From NCBI GenBank assembly GCA_958296445.1, contig OY282565.1:2497570-2561569 (forward strand): a stretch of 64,000 nt of DNA, written 5' to 3'. Under the pieces are notes generated by a model. That model searched no databases. It saw only the letters and a program-made list of their open reading frames with translations, and was not told where the DNA came from. Shown piece after piece: positions 15,596 through 24,737 of this stretch. The DNA is from an uncultured Dehalococcoidia bacterium. GTDB taxonomy: Bacteria; Chloroflexota; Dehalococcoidia; Lucifugimonadales; UBA3495. The position numbers and the translations under genes are program-made. Within the stretch, counting starts at the first letter, position 1. Every line of letters begins with the position of its first letter.

Positions 15596-17956
15596 TCATT
15601 TTACACTCTGAATTGCCCGCCAGACGCGCTCCGGCTTCAGCGGGATGTCCAAATTCGCTACCCCCAACGGCGACAGCGCATCAGCGACGGCGTTGACCAC
15701 CGCAGGAACGGCGGCGATGGTAGGAGTTTCGCCCATACCCTTGACCCCCAACGGGTTCAGCGGGCTGGGTGTTTCCATCAGCCGGACAGTAAAGTCAGGC
15801 AAGTGTTTCGCCAGCGGCATGGCGTAGTCCATAAAGCTGCCGGAAAGCAGCGGGCCGCTTTCGTCCCACACCGCCTCCTCCAGCAGGGCCGCGCCGATAC
15901 CCTGTGCCAGCCCGCCGTGAATCTGGCCGTCAACCACCATCGGATTGACGATGACTCCGAAATCGTCCACCGAAAAGAACCCGGTAAGGCGCACCGCCCC
16001 GTTATCCGGGTCAACCCGCACCACCGCCACATTGGCGCTGTAGGGAAAGGTGTAGCTGTCCGGTTCCCAATACACGCTGGCCTCCAGACCGCGCTCCGTT
16101 CCTTCCGGCACAGGCTGGGGGCCGGACGACAGCGCGGCCACGTCGCGCCAAGTTACGTAGCGGTCGGGTATGTCTTCAGCAAAGAAACCGCCCCGGCGCA
16201 GTTCCACATACTCCGGTTCGGTGCGCAGCAACGCCGCGGCCAGCTTCAGTGCCTTATCCTTCACCTGCCGACTGGCCGTTGCCACCGCCGACCCGCCCAC
16301 CACTATTGAGCGGCTGGCCCGCGTGCCGGTGCCTTGGGCAATCAAGGCCGTATCGCCATACACCACGTCCACATCCTCCAGCGGAACCGACAGCTCATCG
16401 GCGGCAATCTGGGCAAAGGTAGTTTCGTGACCCTGCCCATGAGGCGATGAGCCGGTATACACAGTCACGTGTCCCGTGGAATCCACCTGCACCGTAGACG
16501 TTTCGTAGCCGGGGCGGACGCTCAACGCCCCCGACGGCCCGAAGCCCGATGCGTCAACAGTTGTGGCGATGCCAATGCCCATAAGCTCGCCGCGCCCCCC
16601 GGCGCTTGCGGAACGCAGGCGGGCCTGTTCCTCCCGCAGCCCAGCGTAATCCGAAAGCTCCAGCGCCATTTCCAGCCCGCGATGATAGTCGCCGCTGTCG
16701 TGTACCCGGCCCGTCGGCGTGCGGTAAGGAAAGGCCCCCGCGGGAATCAGGTTCCGCCGCCGCACCTCGGCCGGATCGAGGCCCAGCACCCGCGCGATGC
16801 CGTCCATCACCCGCTCGGCGGCGTAGGCCGTGGCGTGCTGCCCGTAGCCGCGATAAGGGCCGACGGACATCTTGTTGGTGTAGACCCCGAACACCGACCA
16901 CTCCAGATTTTCCACAGTGTAGGCCCCGGCCGCGCCCGATGGCGTCAGGGTCTCGGCCACCGAATGCGTGCCGCCGAAACAGTAGGCCCCCAAGTCGGTA
17001 TAGAACTGCATCCGCAGCCCCAGCAGCTTGCCGTCACTGCAGTAGGCCGCCTCCACATATTGCACCTCGCCCCGCCCGTGGATGGTGGATGTAAACTCCT
17101 CCTGCCGGGATTCCACCCACTGCAACGGGCGGTTGAGCCGTATCGCCAGCGCCGCCGCGATGACGGTTTCCGGGTAGGTGTCTATTTTCGCGCCGAATCC
17201 CCCGCCCACATCGCGCGACAGCACCCGAACCCGGTTTTCCGCCAAACCCAGCGTACCGGCCACGGCGCGGCGCTCCATGTGGGGCGCTTGGGTAGACAGC
17301 CACAAAGTCAGCTCCCCAACCCCGCGGTCATAGCTGGCGGTCACCGCCCGCGGCTCCATCGCGTTGGGAACCAGCCGCGGCTCCACCAGCCGCAGCGACA
17401 GCACGCCGTCGGCCCCGGCAAAGGCCGCGCCCGGTTCGCCGATGCTGCGGGAACCGCCAACGCATAGATTGGTTCCCAAATCCTCGTGAACCAGCGCCGC
17501 CCCGTCCTCCAGCGCCCGCTCCGGGTCTACCACCGCGGGCAGCGGCTCATACTCAACCTCAATCAGCTCCAGCGCGTCTTGAGCAATATATGCGGCCCCG
17601 TCCCCGGCCGCCACCACCACGGCCACCGGCTCGCCCTCATACTTGGCGACATCCGCCGCCATCGGCCACCGGCTCTTAACCTTCATATAATCGCGGACAC
17701 CGGCCACGGGAAGCTGGGCCTGACACCAAGAATTGAACTCCGCGCCCGTGACCACCGCCACCACACCGGGCAGATCGCGGGCCGCCCCCGTTTCGATACC
17801 CCGGATGCGGGCATGGGCGTAAGGGCTGCGCAGCGCCGCCATAACCGCCATATCCCGGGGCTGCACATCCCCGGCATACCGCCCCTCGCCCTGTATCAAG
17901 CGAAAATCCTCCTTGCGCCGAACCGATGCCCCAACCAGCTTGCCGTTGCCGCCCAT
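15596..17956 (-). CDS. xanthine dehydrogenase-family molybdopterin-binding subunit, orphan
   Basis: A 786-residue molybdenum hydroxylase large subunit. The ORF extends to 18007, but the ATG at 17956 has GGAGG (17965-17969) at 8 bases and gives MGGNGKLVGASVRRKED, the normal start of the family. Cofactor motif VGGGFGAK, active-site loop YRGYGQ near residue 365 and catalytic GVKGMGE near 736 are intact. The loop is neither form I nor form II CO dehydrogenase, so an aldehyde or N-heterocycle is more likely than CO. No FAD or iron-sulfur subunit gene is nearby. It is one of three such orphan subunits in the first 23 kb. Confidence 0.9.
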   Translation of the reverse strand: MGGNGKLVGASVRRKEDFRLIQGEGRYAGDVQPRDMAVMAALRSPYAHARIRGIETGAARDLPGVVAVVTGAEFNSWCQAQLPVAGVRDYMKVKSRWPMAADVAKYEGEPVAVVVAAGDGAAYIAQDALELIEVEYEPLPAVVDPERALEDGAALVHEDLGTNLCVGGSRSIGEPGAAFAGADGVLSLRLVEPRLVPNAMEPRAVTASYDRGVGELTLWLSTQAPHMERRAVAGTLGLAENRVRVLSRDVGGGFGAKIDTYPETVIAAALAIRLNRPLQWVESRQEEFTSTIHGRGEVQYVEAAYCSDGKLLGLRMQFYTDLGAYCFGGTHSVAETLTPSGAAGAYTVENLEWSVFGVYTNKMSVGPYRGYGQHATAYAAERVMDGIARVLGLDPAEVRRRNLIPAGAFPYRTPTGRVHDSGDYHRGLEMALELSDYAGLREEQARLRSASAGGRGELMGIGIATTVDASGFGPSGALSVRPGYETSTVQVDSTGHVTVYTGSSPHGQGHETTFAQIAADELSVPLEDVDVVYGDTALIAQGTGTRASRSIVVGGSAVATASRQVKDKALKLAAALLRTEPEYVELRRGGFFAEDIPDRYVTWRDVAALSSGPQPVPEGTERGLEASVYWEPDSYTFPYSANVAVVRVDPDNGAVRLTGFFSVDDFGVIVNPMVVDGQIHGGLAQGIGAALLEEAVWDESGPLLSGSFMDYAMPLAKHLPDFTVRLMETPSPLNPLGVKGMGETPTIAAVPAVVNAVADALSPLGVANLDIPLKPERVWRAIQSVK

Positions 17957-18007
17957 ATCCGAATCCTCCACATCGCCTCCCGCCGGATAGTTTGCCCCTA
18001 CAGTCAT

Positions 18008-18300
18008 TCCCTACCCGCAATGATAACCCATACCCGCAAGGGATGGCGGCCCCCACCATTCCCGCCCTTATTCCCGTCATTCCCGCCCAATCATTCCCCG
18101 TCATTCCCCCTACTCCGTCATTCCCGCCCTGCTCCCGTCATTCCCGCGAAAGCGGGAATCCAGCGCATCCCCGCAACAGCAGCCATACATCAAAAGAATC
18201 ATAGATTCCCGCCCGTCGCAGGAATGACGGGAATAGCCAACCGGATGTACCATACAGCCCGGCGCCGCCGCGATACTGCAAAACGGGAGCTGCGAGGATA
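18008..18300. repeat. ATTCCCGC palindrome cluster (R5)
   Basis: The 290-base gap contains repeated CGTCATTCCCGCCC words and one full hairpin near 18137-18166, stem ATTCCCGC / GCGGGAAT with a GAAA tetraloop and a CCAGCG tail. An equivalent hairpin is at about 44574-44603. A minus-direction variant lies near 18209-18230. No gene is seen; the plus ORF that crosses here is not used before 18302. Confidence 0.65.
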
Positions 18301-18301
18301 T

Positions 18302-19267
18302 ATGGCAACTTTCGGCGACATCGAGCGAGCCTTTGCCGACCTTTACCCCTACCGCTGGGCCATCGGGGCCGCCGTGCTGGTGTTTATCGCCGCAGCCCTG
18401 GCCTTCGCCTACTGGCGCGGCTGGCACCTAGTCGCCTGGCGATACCGCAAGCCGCTGGGCATCATATCCGTTCCGCTGCTCGCCCTTACTATCTGGCTGG
18501 GCTGGTCGCTGGGGGCGCCCCTGTTCACCAACGTAAGCGTAGACGAAGCCTTTCCCTACGCCGCCACCGCCACCGTGCCGGATGGTATGGAACGTGAGGA
18601 CATAGAGCAAATCTTTTCCGGCATGGCGATGGTGGACAGCCCGGTTATAGAAACGATGCCCGCCCCCGCCGCCATTGACGCCGGGGCCGCCCTAGCCTCC
18701 GACGAAGCCGACGCCGAGGACGCCCTAGCAGTGATTACCCCCATCCGCCGCGCCGCGCTAGAGCAGGCAATGGCGATGGCAATGGACGCATCCGAAGCCG
18801 ACACGATGGACGAAGCGGCAACAATGACCGGAGAAGCCGTAGCAATGATCGAGGAAGTCATCGCCGAGTCGGAAATGACGGCCCAACCCGCAACGCCGCC
18901 CGGCCAGCAGTCCAGCGAAGTCCAAGCGGTAGCGCAAGGCAACTTTAAGGACGCCGACGCCTTCCACCGCGGCAGCGGCAACGCCACCATCTACCGCACC
19001 CCCGACGGCGCCCACCTGCTCCGGCTGGAAAACCTAGAAGTCACCAACGGCCCGGCCCTGCGCGTAATTCTATCCACCCACCCCGACCCCGAACGTTCCG
19101 AACAGGTAAAACAGGAAGGCTACATCGACCTAGGCGACCTAAAAGGCAACCGGGGCAACCAAAACTACCCCATACCAACCGGCGCAGACATCTCCAACCA
19201 CAAAAGCGTAGTAATCTACTGCTACCCCTTCGCCGTAGTCTTCAGCGTAGCAACCCTAGAAAACTGA
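18302..19267 (+). CDS. DM13-domain membrane protein
   Basis: A 321-residue protein with two membrane helices (about 18-38 and 48-68), a central acidic, Met-rich segment (runs such as QAMAMAMDASEADTM) and a C-terminal DM13 domain of about 110 residues: QGNFKDADAFHRGSGNATIY, LRLENLEVTNGPALRVILS, YIDLGDLKGNRGNQNYPIP and SVVIYCYPFAVVFSVATL. DM13 domains are linked to redox or electron-transfer roles at cell surfaces, usually through a conserved Cys (here in YCYPF). Start chosen at ATG 18302 because of the GAGGA site 7 bases upstream. The Met-rich region could bind copper, which is a guess. Confidence 0.85.
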   Translation: MATFGDIERAFADLYPYRWAIGAAVLVFIAAALAFAYWRGWHLVAWRYRKPLGIISVPLLALTIWLGWSLGAPLFTNVSVDEAFPYAATATVPDGMEREDIEQIFSGMAMVDSPVIETMPAPAAIDAGAALASDEADAEDALAVITPIRRAALEQAMAMAMDASEADTMDEAATMTGEAVAMIEEVIAESEMTAQPATPPGQQSSEVQAVAQGNFKDADAFHRGSGNATIYRTPDGAHLLRLENLEVTNGPALRVILSTHPDPERSEQVKQEGYIDLGDLKGNRGNQNYPIPTGADISNHKSVVIYCYPFAVVFSVATLEN

Positions 19268-19280
19268 CCTCCCCCAATAA

Positions 19281-19395
19281 TGTCTGTCATTCTGAGCAAA
19301 GCCCTGTCATTCTGAGCAAAGCGAAGAATCCCACCTTGTCCGGAGAGACCCTTCGCTTCACCCAGGGCGACAAAGGGCAATTTCGCAATTTTCTC
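19281..19395. repeat. R1 element
   Basis: GTCATTCTGAGCAAAGC occurs twice, the second running into GAAGAATCCCACC and a right arm CTTCGCTTCACCCAGGGCGACAAA, with a AATTTCGCAATTTTCTC tail as in other R1 copies. Confidence 0.8.
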
Positions 19396-19680
19396 ATTCG
19401 ATTCTCTGTCTGAATCAGGATTTTCAGGATTAAAGGATTCACCGGATGGGCAAAATCCTGAAAATCCAAAAATCCGGTAAATCCTGATTCAGACAAAAGA
19501 GATTCACCGGATAAGCAAAATCCCGAAAATCCTGATTCAGACAAAAGAGATTCACTGGATAAGCAAAATCCCGAAAATCCAAAAATCCCGAAAATCCTGA
19601 TTCAGACAAAAAAGGATTCACCGGATAAGCAAAATCCCGAAAATCCAAAAATCCGGCAAATCCCGATTCAGACAAAGAAC
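19395..19680. repeat. R2 element array (CCTGATTCAGACA family)
   Basis: At least four partial copies of a second dispersed repeat (R2): TCTGAATCAGGATTTTCAGG, GGATTCACCGGAT, AAATCCTGATTCAGACA. The outer arms GTCTGAATCAGGATTT and AAATCCTGATTCAGAC are complementary. Copies are in tandem and differ by small insertions. No gene. Confidence 0.8.
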
Positions 19681-19747
19681 CCCACCCCCCCCCCCAACAT
19701 TCCCCCGTCTTGCCCACCACCCGATAATAACGGATAATGCCCATACC

Positions 19748-19771
19748 GTAGGGGCGCACAGCCGTGCGCCC
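19748..19771. repeat. R3 palindrome
   Basis: GTAGG followed by the hairpin GGGCGCAC-AGCC-GTGCGCCC. The same unit is found near 41281, 49547 and 49648. Confidence 0.75.
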
Positions 19772-19807
19772 TCTCCCCCAAAAAACCACAACAGGGGGCA
19801 AAAAACT

Positions 19808-20338
19808 ATGTCCAAAATCAATATGATTCACCACATCAACATCCAGATCACCGACCGGCAGCGCACCCGCGAATGGTACGAAAAGGTGCTGGGCGCCGAG
19901 TTCCTAGACCGCGGCCCGGCCCTGAACCGCCGGATGCTCCAGCTTCGCATAGGCAACGGCGAGATACACACCAGCGAAGTAACCGAGGTCATCCAGGTTC
20001 CCCGCGTCCACTTCGCCGTCGAAGTCGAAGACTGGAACGCCGCCCTCGCCAACCTAGACGCCCAAGGCGTCCCCTACTCCCGCTCGGCGGGCGGCGCCTT
20101 CACCGGCGCCGGCGGCGAAGACCCCCACCAGGGCCGCCGCGAGGACACCAACGAGCATTACACCTACATCGCCGACCCCGACGGCAACTTGATAGAGCTG
20201 GTCTATCACCCCCTCGGCCTAGAAAACTCCCAAGGCGAATCCGTCAACCTCCACCGCGACACCGCCAACCCCCGCTGGACCCAGACGCCGGGCTTCGTAG
20301 AAGACGCCTACCGGGAAGCGACAGTAGCGGTTGGGTAA
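19808..20338 (+). CDS. VOC (glyoxalase/bleomycin-resistance/dioxygenase) family protein
   Basis: A 176-residue protein with two beta-alpha-beta-beta-beta modules. Likely metal ligands are His in MIHHINIQI, His in PRVHFAVEVED and Glu in GNLIELVYHP; WYEKVLGAEF is the usual first-module helix. This arrangement fits a metal-dependent lyase, isomerase or ring-cleaving dioxygenase. The C-terminal 35 residues extend past the fold. The gene is alone, preceded by repeats, and ends at a hairpin shared with the convergent CoxL-like gene. Substrate unknown. Confidence 0.85.
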   Translation: MSKINMIHHINIQITDRQRTREWYEKVLGAEFLDRGPALNRRMLQLRIGNGEIHTSEVTEVIQVPRVHFAVEVEDWNAALANLDAQGVPYSRSAGGAFTGAGGEDPHQGRREDTNEHYTYIADPDGNLIELVYHPLGLENSQGESVNLHRDTANPRWTQTPGFVEDAYREATVAVG

Positions 20339-20361
20339 ACCGTCATTGCGACATCAAATCT

Positions 20362-20387
20362 TAAGGGCGGGTTCAACCCCGCCCTTA
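20362..20387. terminator. bidirectional terminator-like hairpin
   Basis: Stem TAAGGGCGGG / CCCGCCCTTA around a TTCAAC loop, followed on the plus strand by GTGTTTC. It sits between two convergent stop codons (20338 plus, 20439 minus). Confidence 0.65.
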
Positions 20388-20438
20388 GTGTTTCAATCAA
20401 TCCGCTCACCCTGAACCGCTTGCCGCAATTACTGCCCC

Positions 20439-22769
20439 CTACGCCGCCCCCGCGTCCCGCAGCGCCCGCCACACCTTTTCCGGCGTAAGCGGCGTGTCTA
20501 TGTGCCTTACGCCCGCCGCGGACAGCGCATCCATAACCGCGTTGGCGATGGCTACCGGGGCCGCCAGAGTGGGCAGCTCGCCGATGCCCTTGACGCCGTA
20601 TGCCGTAATCGGCGACGGCGTTTCCAAACTGCTGTCCAGCTCGAAGTCGGGCAGGTCTATGGACTTGGGCAGCGCGTAGTCCATCAGGCTGCCGCTGAGC
20701 GGCTGCCCGGCGGAATCGTACTCCATACCCTCCAGCAGGGCCTGTCCGATGCCTTGCGCGATCGCCCCGTGAATCTGCCCCTCATACAGCATCGGATTGA
20801 TTACCTTGCCGGAGTCGTGAACCCCCGCGTAGCGCAGAATCTTGATCGCCCCGTTCTCCCGCGAAACTTCCACCACCGCCACGTGGGAACCGAAAGCGTA
20901 GGGGCTTTTGCCCAGCGTATTGGAACCCGTGAAATCCAGCCCCGGCTCCATATCCGGCGGCAGCAGTTCCTCGTTATGCGCCGCCGCCGCCGCCTGAGCG
21001 AAAGGAACGCTGCGGCCCGGGTTGCTGCGGCTAACCGCCCGGCCCTCCGACAGCGAAACGTCCTCCGCCGGGCAGTCCAGCAGATGCCCGGCGATGGCGG
21101 CCAGCTTTTCCCGCGCCTCCAGCAGCACCTCGTAGAGCGCGGTTCCGCCCGCAATCAGGCCCCTACTGGCCGAAGTGCCGCCGCCCTCCGGCAGCACCGC
21201 AGTATCGCTGTGCCGCACCCGCACATCGCCCGGCGCAATGCCCAACTCATCGGCGGCCATCTGGGCAAAAGTGGTTTCCGTGCCTTGCCCGTGGGGCGAA
21301 ACGCCGGTATGGGCTTCCACATCGCCCTCAGGGCCGATAATCACCCGGGCGTGGTCGGTGAGCCAAGTAACCTTCGCCCCCGAGCCTTTCACCACCGTTG
21401 CCAGCCCCACGCCGATAAGCGCCCCGCCCGCGTCGCCGCCCGGCTGCCCGGCCTGCCGCCGCGAACGTTCCCGCCACTCCCGATAACCCGCCATTTCCAG
21501 CGAGCGGTCGAAAACCGCCGCATAGTCGCCGGAATCGTAAGTGATGCCCGTAGGCGTGTCGTAAGGGAAAGCGTCGGGCGGAATAAAATTGCGGCGGCGC
21601 ACCTCGGCCGGGTCCAGCCCCAATTCTCGGGCCACCAAGTCAACCGCCCGCTCCATACAAAAGGCCGCCTCCGGCCCCCCCGCCCCGCGATACGCCCCGG
21701 TCACCGGCTTGTTGGTCGCCACCCCCAGCACCTCCACCGACATCGCCGGAGTGCGGTATGGGCCGGTCAGCCGGTGGCTGGTCAGAATCGGCACCGTGGG
21801 CGTGGACATAAAAAAGTACGCCCCCAAGTCGGCGATGATTCGCACCCGTATGCCCAGCAGCGTCCCGTCCTCCCCCGCCGCCGCCTCCAAGTCAATGCTG
21901 TGGCCGCGCCCGTGGAAGCAGAGCATATTTTCCTGCCTGCTTTCCACCCACTTTATGGGCCGCCCCAGCTTCATCGCCAAATGAGGAATAGCTATTTCCT
22001 CCGGGAAAAAGCAGCCCTTCTCGCCAAAGCCGCCGCCCACATCCGGGCAGACCACCCGCACCGATTCCATAGGCCGCCCCAGCAGACGCGCCAAATGTTC
22101 GCGGATTTCGTGAGGATGCTGCGTAGAATCCCACACCGTCAGCAAGTCGGCGTCGGCGTCATACTCGGCAATCAGGCCCCGCGGCTCCATCGGCGCCGGG
22201 GCCAGCCGCTGCACCCCGAACCGCTGCCGGATGACGCAGCCCGCCGCGGCAAAGGCTCCGTCCAAATCGCCCCCGGCGTTGACCGTGCGCAGCACCACAT
22301 TGCTGCCCAACTGTTCGTGAATCACCGGAGCGCCGTCGCCGGCCGCCTCCAGCGGGTCTATCACCGCTGGCAGAATCTCATAATCCACCGCCACCAGCTC
22401 GGCGGCGTCGCTGGCCGCGTAAATGTCCTCGGCCAGCACAATAGCCACCGGCTGCCCCGCGTAGCAGGCTTTATCCCCGGCCAGCGCCGGGTGCCGGGGC
22501 GCCCGCAGCTCATCGGCGTCGCTGGACTCGCGGGTAGGAAGCTGGGCCAGCCCCTCAATGTCCCCCGCGGTAACGACCGCCGCCACCCCCGGCAAGGCCG
22601 CAGCCTCCCCGGTTTCAATACCCCGGATGCGGGCATGGCCGTGAGGACTGCGGATAATCACCGCGTGCAACATCCCGGGCAGCCTCATATCATCCACAAA
22701 AGCCGACAGCCCGGTAAGCAGGCGGTGATCCTCAAATCGCTTGACCGACTGGCCGGTATACGTCGTCAT
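20439..22769 (-). CDS. xanthine dehydrogenase-family molybdopterin-binding subunit (AYRGAG type), orphan
   Basis: A 776-residue large subunit. The ATG at 22769 has GGAGG at 6 bases and gives MTTYTGQSVKRFEDHRLLTG; the upstream in-frame ATG at 22805 lacks a site. VGGGFGEKG is present, the active-site loop reads TGAYRGAGGPEA near residue 356 and the catalytic motif GVKGIGE near 726. AYRGAG is the signature of form II CoxL-like enzymes, whose substrates are mostly not CO. As with the other two copies, CoxM and CoxS genes are missing from the neighbourhood. It converges on the VOC gene and diverges from the DUF445 gene. Confidence 0.9.
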   Translation of the reverse strand: MTTYTGQSVKRFEDHRLLTGLSAFVDDMRLPGMLHAVIIRSPHGHARIRGIETGEAAALPGVAAVVTAGDIEGLAQLPTRESSDADELRAPRHPALAGDKACYAGQPVAIVLAEDIYAASDAAELVAVDYEILPAVIDPLEAAGDGAPVIHEQLGSNVVLRTVNAGGDLDGAFAAAGCVIRQRFGVQRLAPAPMEPRGLIAEYDADADLLTVWDSTQHPHEIREHLARLLGRPMESVRVVCPDVGGGFGEKGCFFPEEIAIPHLAMKLGRPIKWVESRQENMLCFHGRGHSIDLEAAAGEDGTLLGIRVRIIADLGAYFFMSTPTVPILTSHRLTGPYRTPAMSVEVLGVATNKPVTGAYRGAGGPEAAFCMERAVDLVARELGLDPAEVRRRNFIPPDAFPYDTPTGITYDSGDYAAVFDRSLEMAGYREWRERSRRQAGQPGGDAGGALIGVGLATVVKGSGAKVTWLTDHARVIIGPEGDVEAHTGVSPHGQGTETTFAQMAADELGIAPGDVRVRHSDTAVLPEGGGTSASRGLIAGGTALYEVLLEAREKLAAIAGHLLDCPAEDVSLSEGRAVSRSNPGRSVPFAQAAAAAHNEELLPPDMEPGLDFTGSNTLGKSPYAFGSHVAVVEVSRENGAIKILRYAGVHDSGKVINPMLYEGQIHGAIAQGIGQALLEGMEYDSAGQPLSGSLMDYALPKSIDLPDFELDSSLETPSPITAYGVKGIGELPTLAAPVAIANAVMDALSAAGVRHIDTPLTPEKVWRALRDAGAA

Positions 22770-22827
22770 CTCTGGCCTCCGCAAGCAGTAATAGGATAGC
22801 CGCAATCATACCACTCTTTCCCCAAAA

Positions 22828-22908
22828 CGGGATTTCACGATTACAGGATTCGCCGAATTAACATAATTCCAAAAATCCTCCAATCCCCAAAATTCTGATT
22901 CAGACAAA
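22828..22908. repeat. R2 element
   Basis: One degenerate copy: GGGATTTCACGATTACAGGATT, then AATCCTCCAATCCCC and CTGATTCAGACAAACC. It lies in the divergent region between the third molybdopterin subunit and DUF445. Confidence 0.6.
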
Positions 22909-23021
22909 CCGCCCTAAAACTTGCAGTCCGGCCCTAAGAGGAGTAAAACAGAATACCCGGGCCCTGTCCCCGCGCAACCCCAATCCGCCAAACAAAACCG
23001 GGCAGTGATAAGGATATAACG

Positions 23022-24659
23022 ATGGACACCGCCCTCGCAGTCCTGCCCTGGCTGCTGCCCCCGCTGCTCGGCGCAATCATCGGTTACGTGACCAACCGGA
23101 TTGCCATTAAAATGCTGTTCCGTCCCCTCAACCCCAAGCGGATACTCGGCGTCCGCGTGCCGCTGACCCCCGGCGTCATCCCCCGCAACCGTTTCGACCT
23201 AGCCCGCACCATCGGCCGCATGGTGTCCGAGCAACTGCTGTCACCCCAAGCCCTCCAAGAGCAACTGGAAAGCCCCCGGTTCCGCGACAGCATAGCCGAC
23301 TGGATTGGCGAGCGCCGCCGGTCCCTAATGCAGCGCCCCATAAGCCTGCCCGCCGCCCGGAACCAAACGCCGCCGCCCGAATCCGAAGGCCCCCTACAGG
23401 AAATCTTAGAGGAAACCCTGGCCGCCCTGCTCAACTCCCCCCAATGCGCCCGTATGGTGCAGGGCCTGGCCGACCGGATTGCCGGCGACATCGGCGACAA
23501 GCGCCTTTCCGAAATGACCAGCGCCGAACAACTGGCGAATTTCGTCCACGGCAACGTCCTGCCCGCCCTGAAAAACGAGGAGTTGGGCAGCACCGCCTCC
23601 GATTTCGTAAACAACTGGCTCCAGGACCAGTTCCGCCAAAACAAAAGGCTCAAAGAGTACCTCACCCCGGCCAACCAAGAGGCGTTGCAGGAGCTGATCC
23701 GAAACAACATTCCCACAGTAATGGAGATGATTTTCAACTGGCTGCGCCAGTCCGATGTGTCCGACAAGCTGGTGAAAATCGGGCAAGAAATGGTTGAGGA
23801 CACCGTAAGCCATCAAAGCCTGATGACCCGGTTAATTCTCAGCATCAGCGGCAAAAAAGACGAAGCCATACGCGATATGCCCCACATCATCGCCAAGATG
23901 ATTGACGACGCCCAACACGCCCTTAGCACGCCGGAAATGCGAACCATCATTTCCGAAGCCAGCGGTGTAGCCCTGCAACGAATATCGGGCCGCCGAATCC
24001 GCGGGCTGATTGGCCGCAACGAACAAACCATCTACTGGATGGCCGACCGCGCCACCCGGCAGGCTTTCACCGCCCTGTCCGAAACCTCCGAAACCCGCAT
24101 CCGCGAAGCCGCAGGCCGTTTCTACGAAAAAAACGCCGCATCAACCCTAGGCGAAATGGCCCAGCGCAACCTAGGCGTCCAAACCGCCGCAGTATCCGCC
24201 CTGACCGCCAACCTGATGCTCAACTACATCACCGACCCCAACACCCCGTCCCAAATCACCAAACTGGCCCGCCAATGGGGAACCAACGCCGAAAACCCCA
24301 ACAACGGCGAAAACCACAGCAACGAACCCCAAAACAACGAACCCCAAAACAACGAACCCCAAAACCAAGCCGCCACCCTAGAATCGCTAATCCCCCTGTC
24401 CCAAGAAACGGCAGCCCGCCTAGACCAGTACCTAGCCGACCAGCTAATCGGTTTCCTAGGCGAGCAAATACCCGAACTAAGCCGGATTATCGACGTAGAA
24501 ACCCTAGTCACCAACCGGATAAACAATTTCCAAGTCAAAGAAGTCGAGGATCTGGTAATGTCCATATCAGGCCGCCACCTACGCTGGATCAACTGGTTCG
24601 GCGCCGCCCTAGGCGCCATAATCGGCCTGATACAACTAGCCGTCAACTCCCCGCTGTAA
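23022..24659 (+). CDS. DUF445 family membrane-anchored protein
   Basis: A 545-residue protein of the DUF445 family. The N-terminal helix contains GAIIGYVTNRIAIKMLFRPL, the strongest family signature, followed by GVRVPLTPGVIPRNR and a long helical cytoplasmic or periplasmic body. The C-terminal membrane segment WFGAALGAIIGLIQLAV mirrors the N-terminal one, as usual in the family. Near residue 430 a short Asn/Gln/Glu/Pro repeat (NNEPQNNEPQN) is inserted, encoded by nearly identical 15-bp units. The function of DUF445 proteins is not established. Confidence 0.88.
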   Translation: MDTALAVLPWLLPPLLGAIIGYVTNRIAIKMLFRPLNPKRILGVRVPLTPGVIPRNRFDLARTIGRMVSEQLLSPQALQEQLESPRFRDSIADWIGERRRSLMQRPISLPAARNQTPPPESEGPLQEILEETLAALLNSPQCARMVQGLADRIAGDIGDKRLSEMTSAEQLANFVHGNVLPALKNEELGSTASDFVNNWLQDQFRQNKRLKEYLTPANQEALQELIRNNIPTVMEMIFNWLRQSDVSDKLVKIGQEMVEDTVSHQSLMTRLILSISGKKDEAIRDMPHIIAKMIDDAQHALSTPEMRTIISEASGVALQRISGRRIRGLIGRNEQTIYWMADRATRQAFTALSETSETRIREAAGRFYEKNAASTLGEMAQRNLGVQTAAVSALTANLMLNYITDPNTPSQITKLARQWGTNAENPNNGENHSNEPQNNEPQNNEPQNQAATLESLIPLSQETAARLDQYLADQLIGFLGEQIPELSRIIDVETLVTNRINNFQVKEVEDLVMSISGRHLRWINWFGAALGAIIGLIQLAVNSPL

Positions 24660-24703
24660 CCACCTGAGGCGGTGCGGCAAGATTAGTCGCGCCAGGTTCC
24701 CCA

Positions 24704-24731
24704 TTGACAGCGTTGAAATTTGCGCTATACT
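24704..24731 (+). promoter_or_regulatory. sigma70-type promoter of the retron RNA
   Basis: -35 TTGACA (24704-24709) and -10 TATACT (24726-24731) are 16 bases apart, the best promoter in the window. The predicted start, about 24738, is exactly the first base of the a1 arm of the retron RNA. Confidence 0.8.
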
Positions 24732-24737
24732 TTGATA

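Noticed and set aside
16469..17467. 332-codon frame opposite the second molybdopterin subunit
   Set aside because: Same kind of shadow ORF with Arg/His-rich sequence and no recognisable domain.
20439..22769. true carbon monoxide dehydrogenase
   Set aside because: The form I AYxCSFR loop is absent in all three large subunits, and no CoxM/CoxS genes are present.
20502..22799. 765-codon open frame opposite the third molybdopterin subunit
   Set aside because: High-GC shadow of the real gene: Arg/Pro/His-rich, no family motif, and the other strand has full CoxL motifs.
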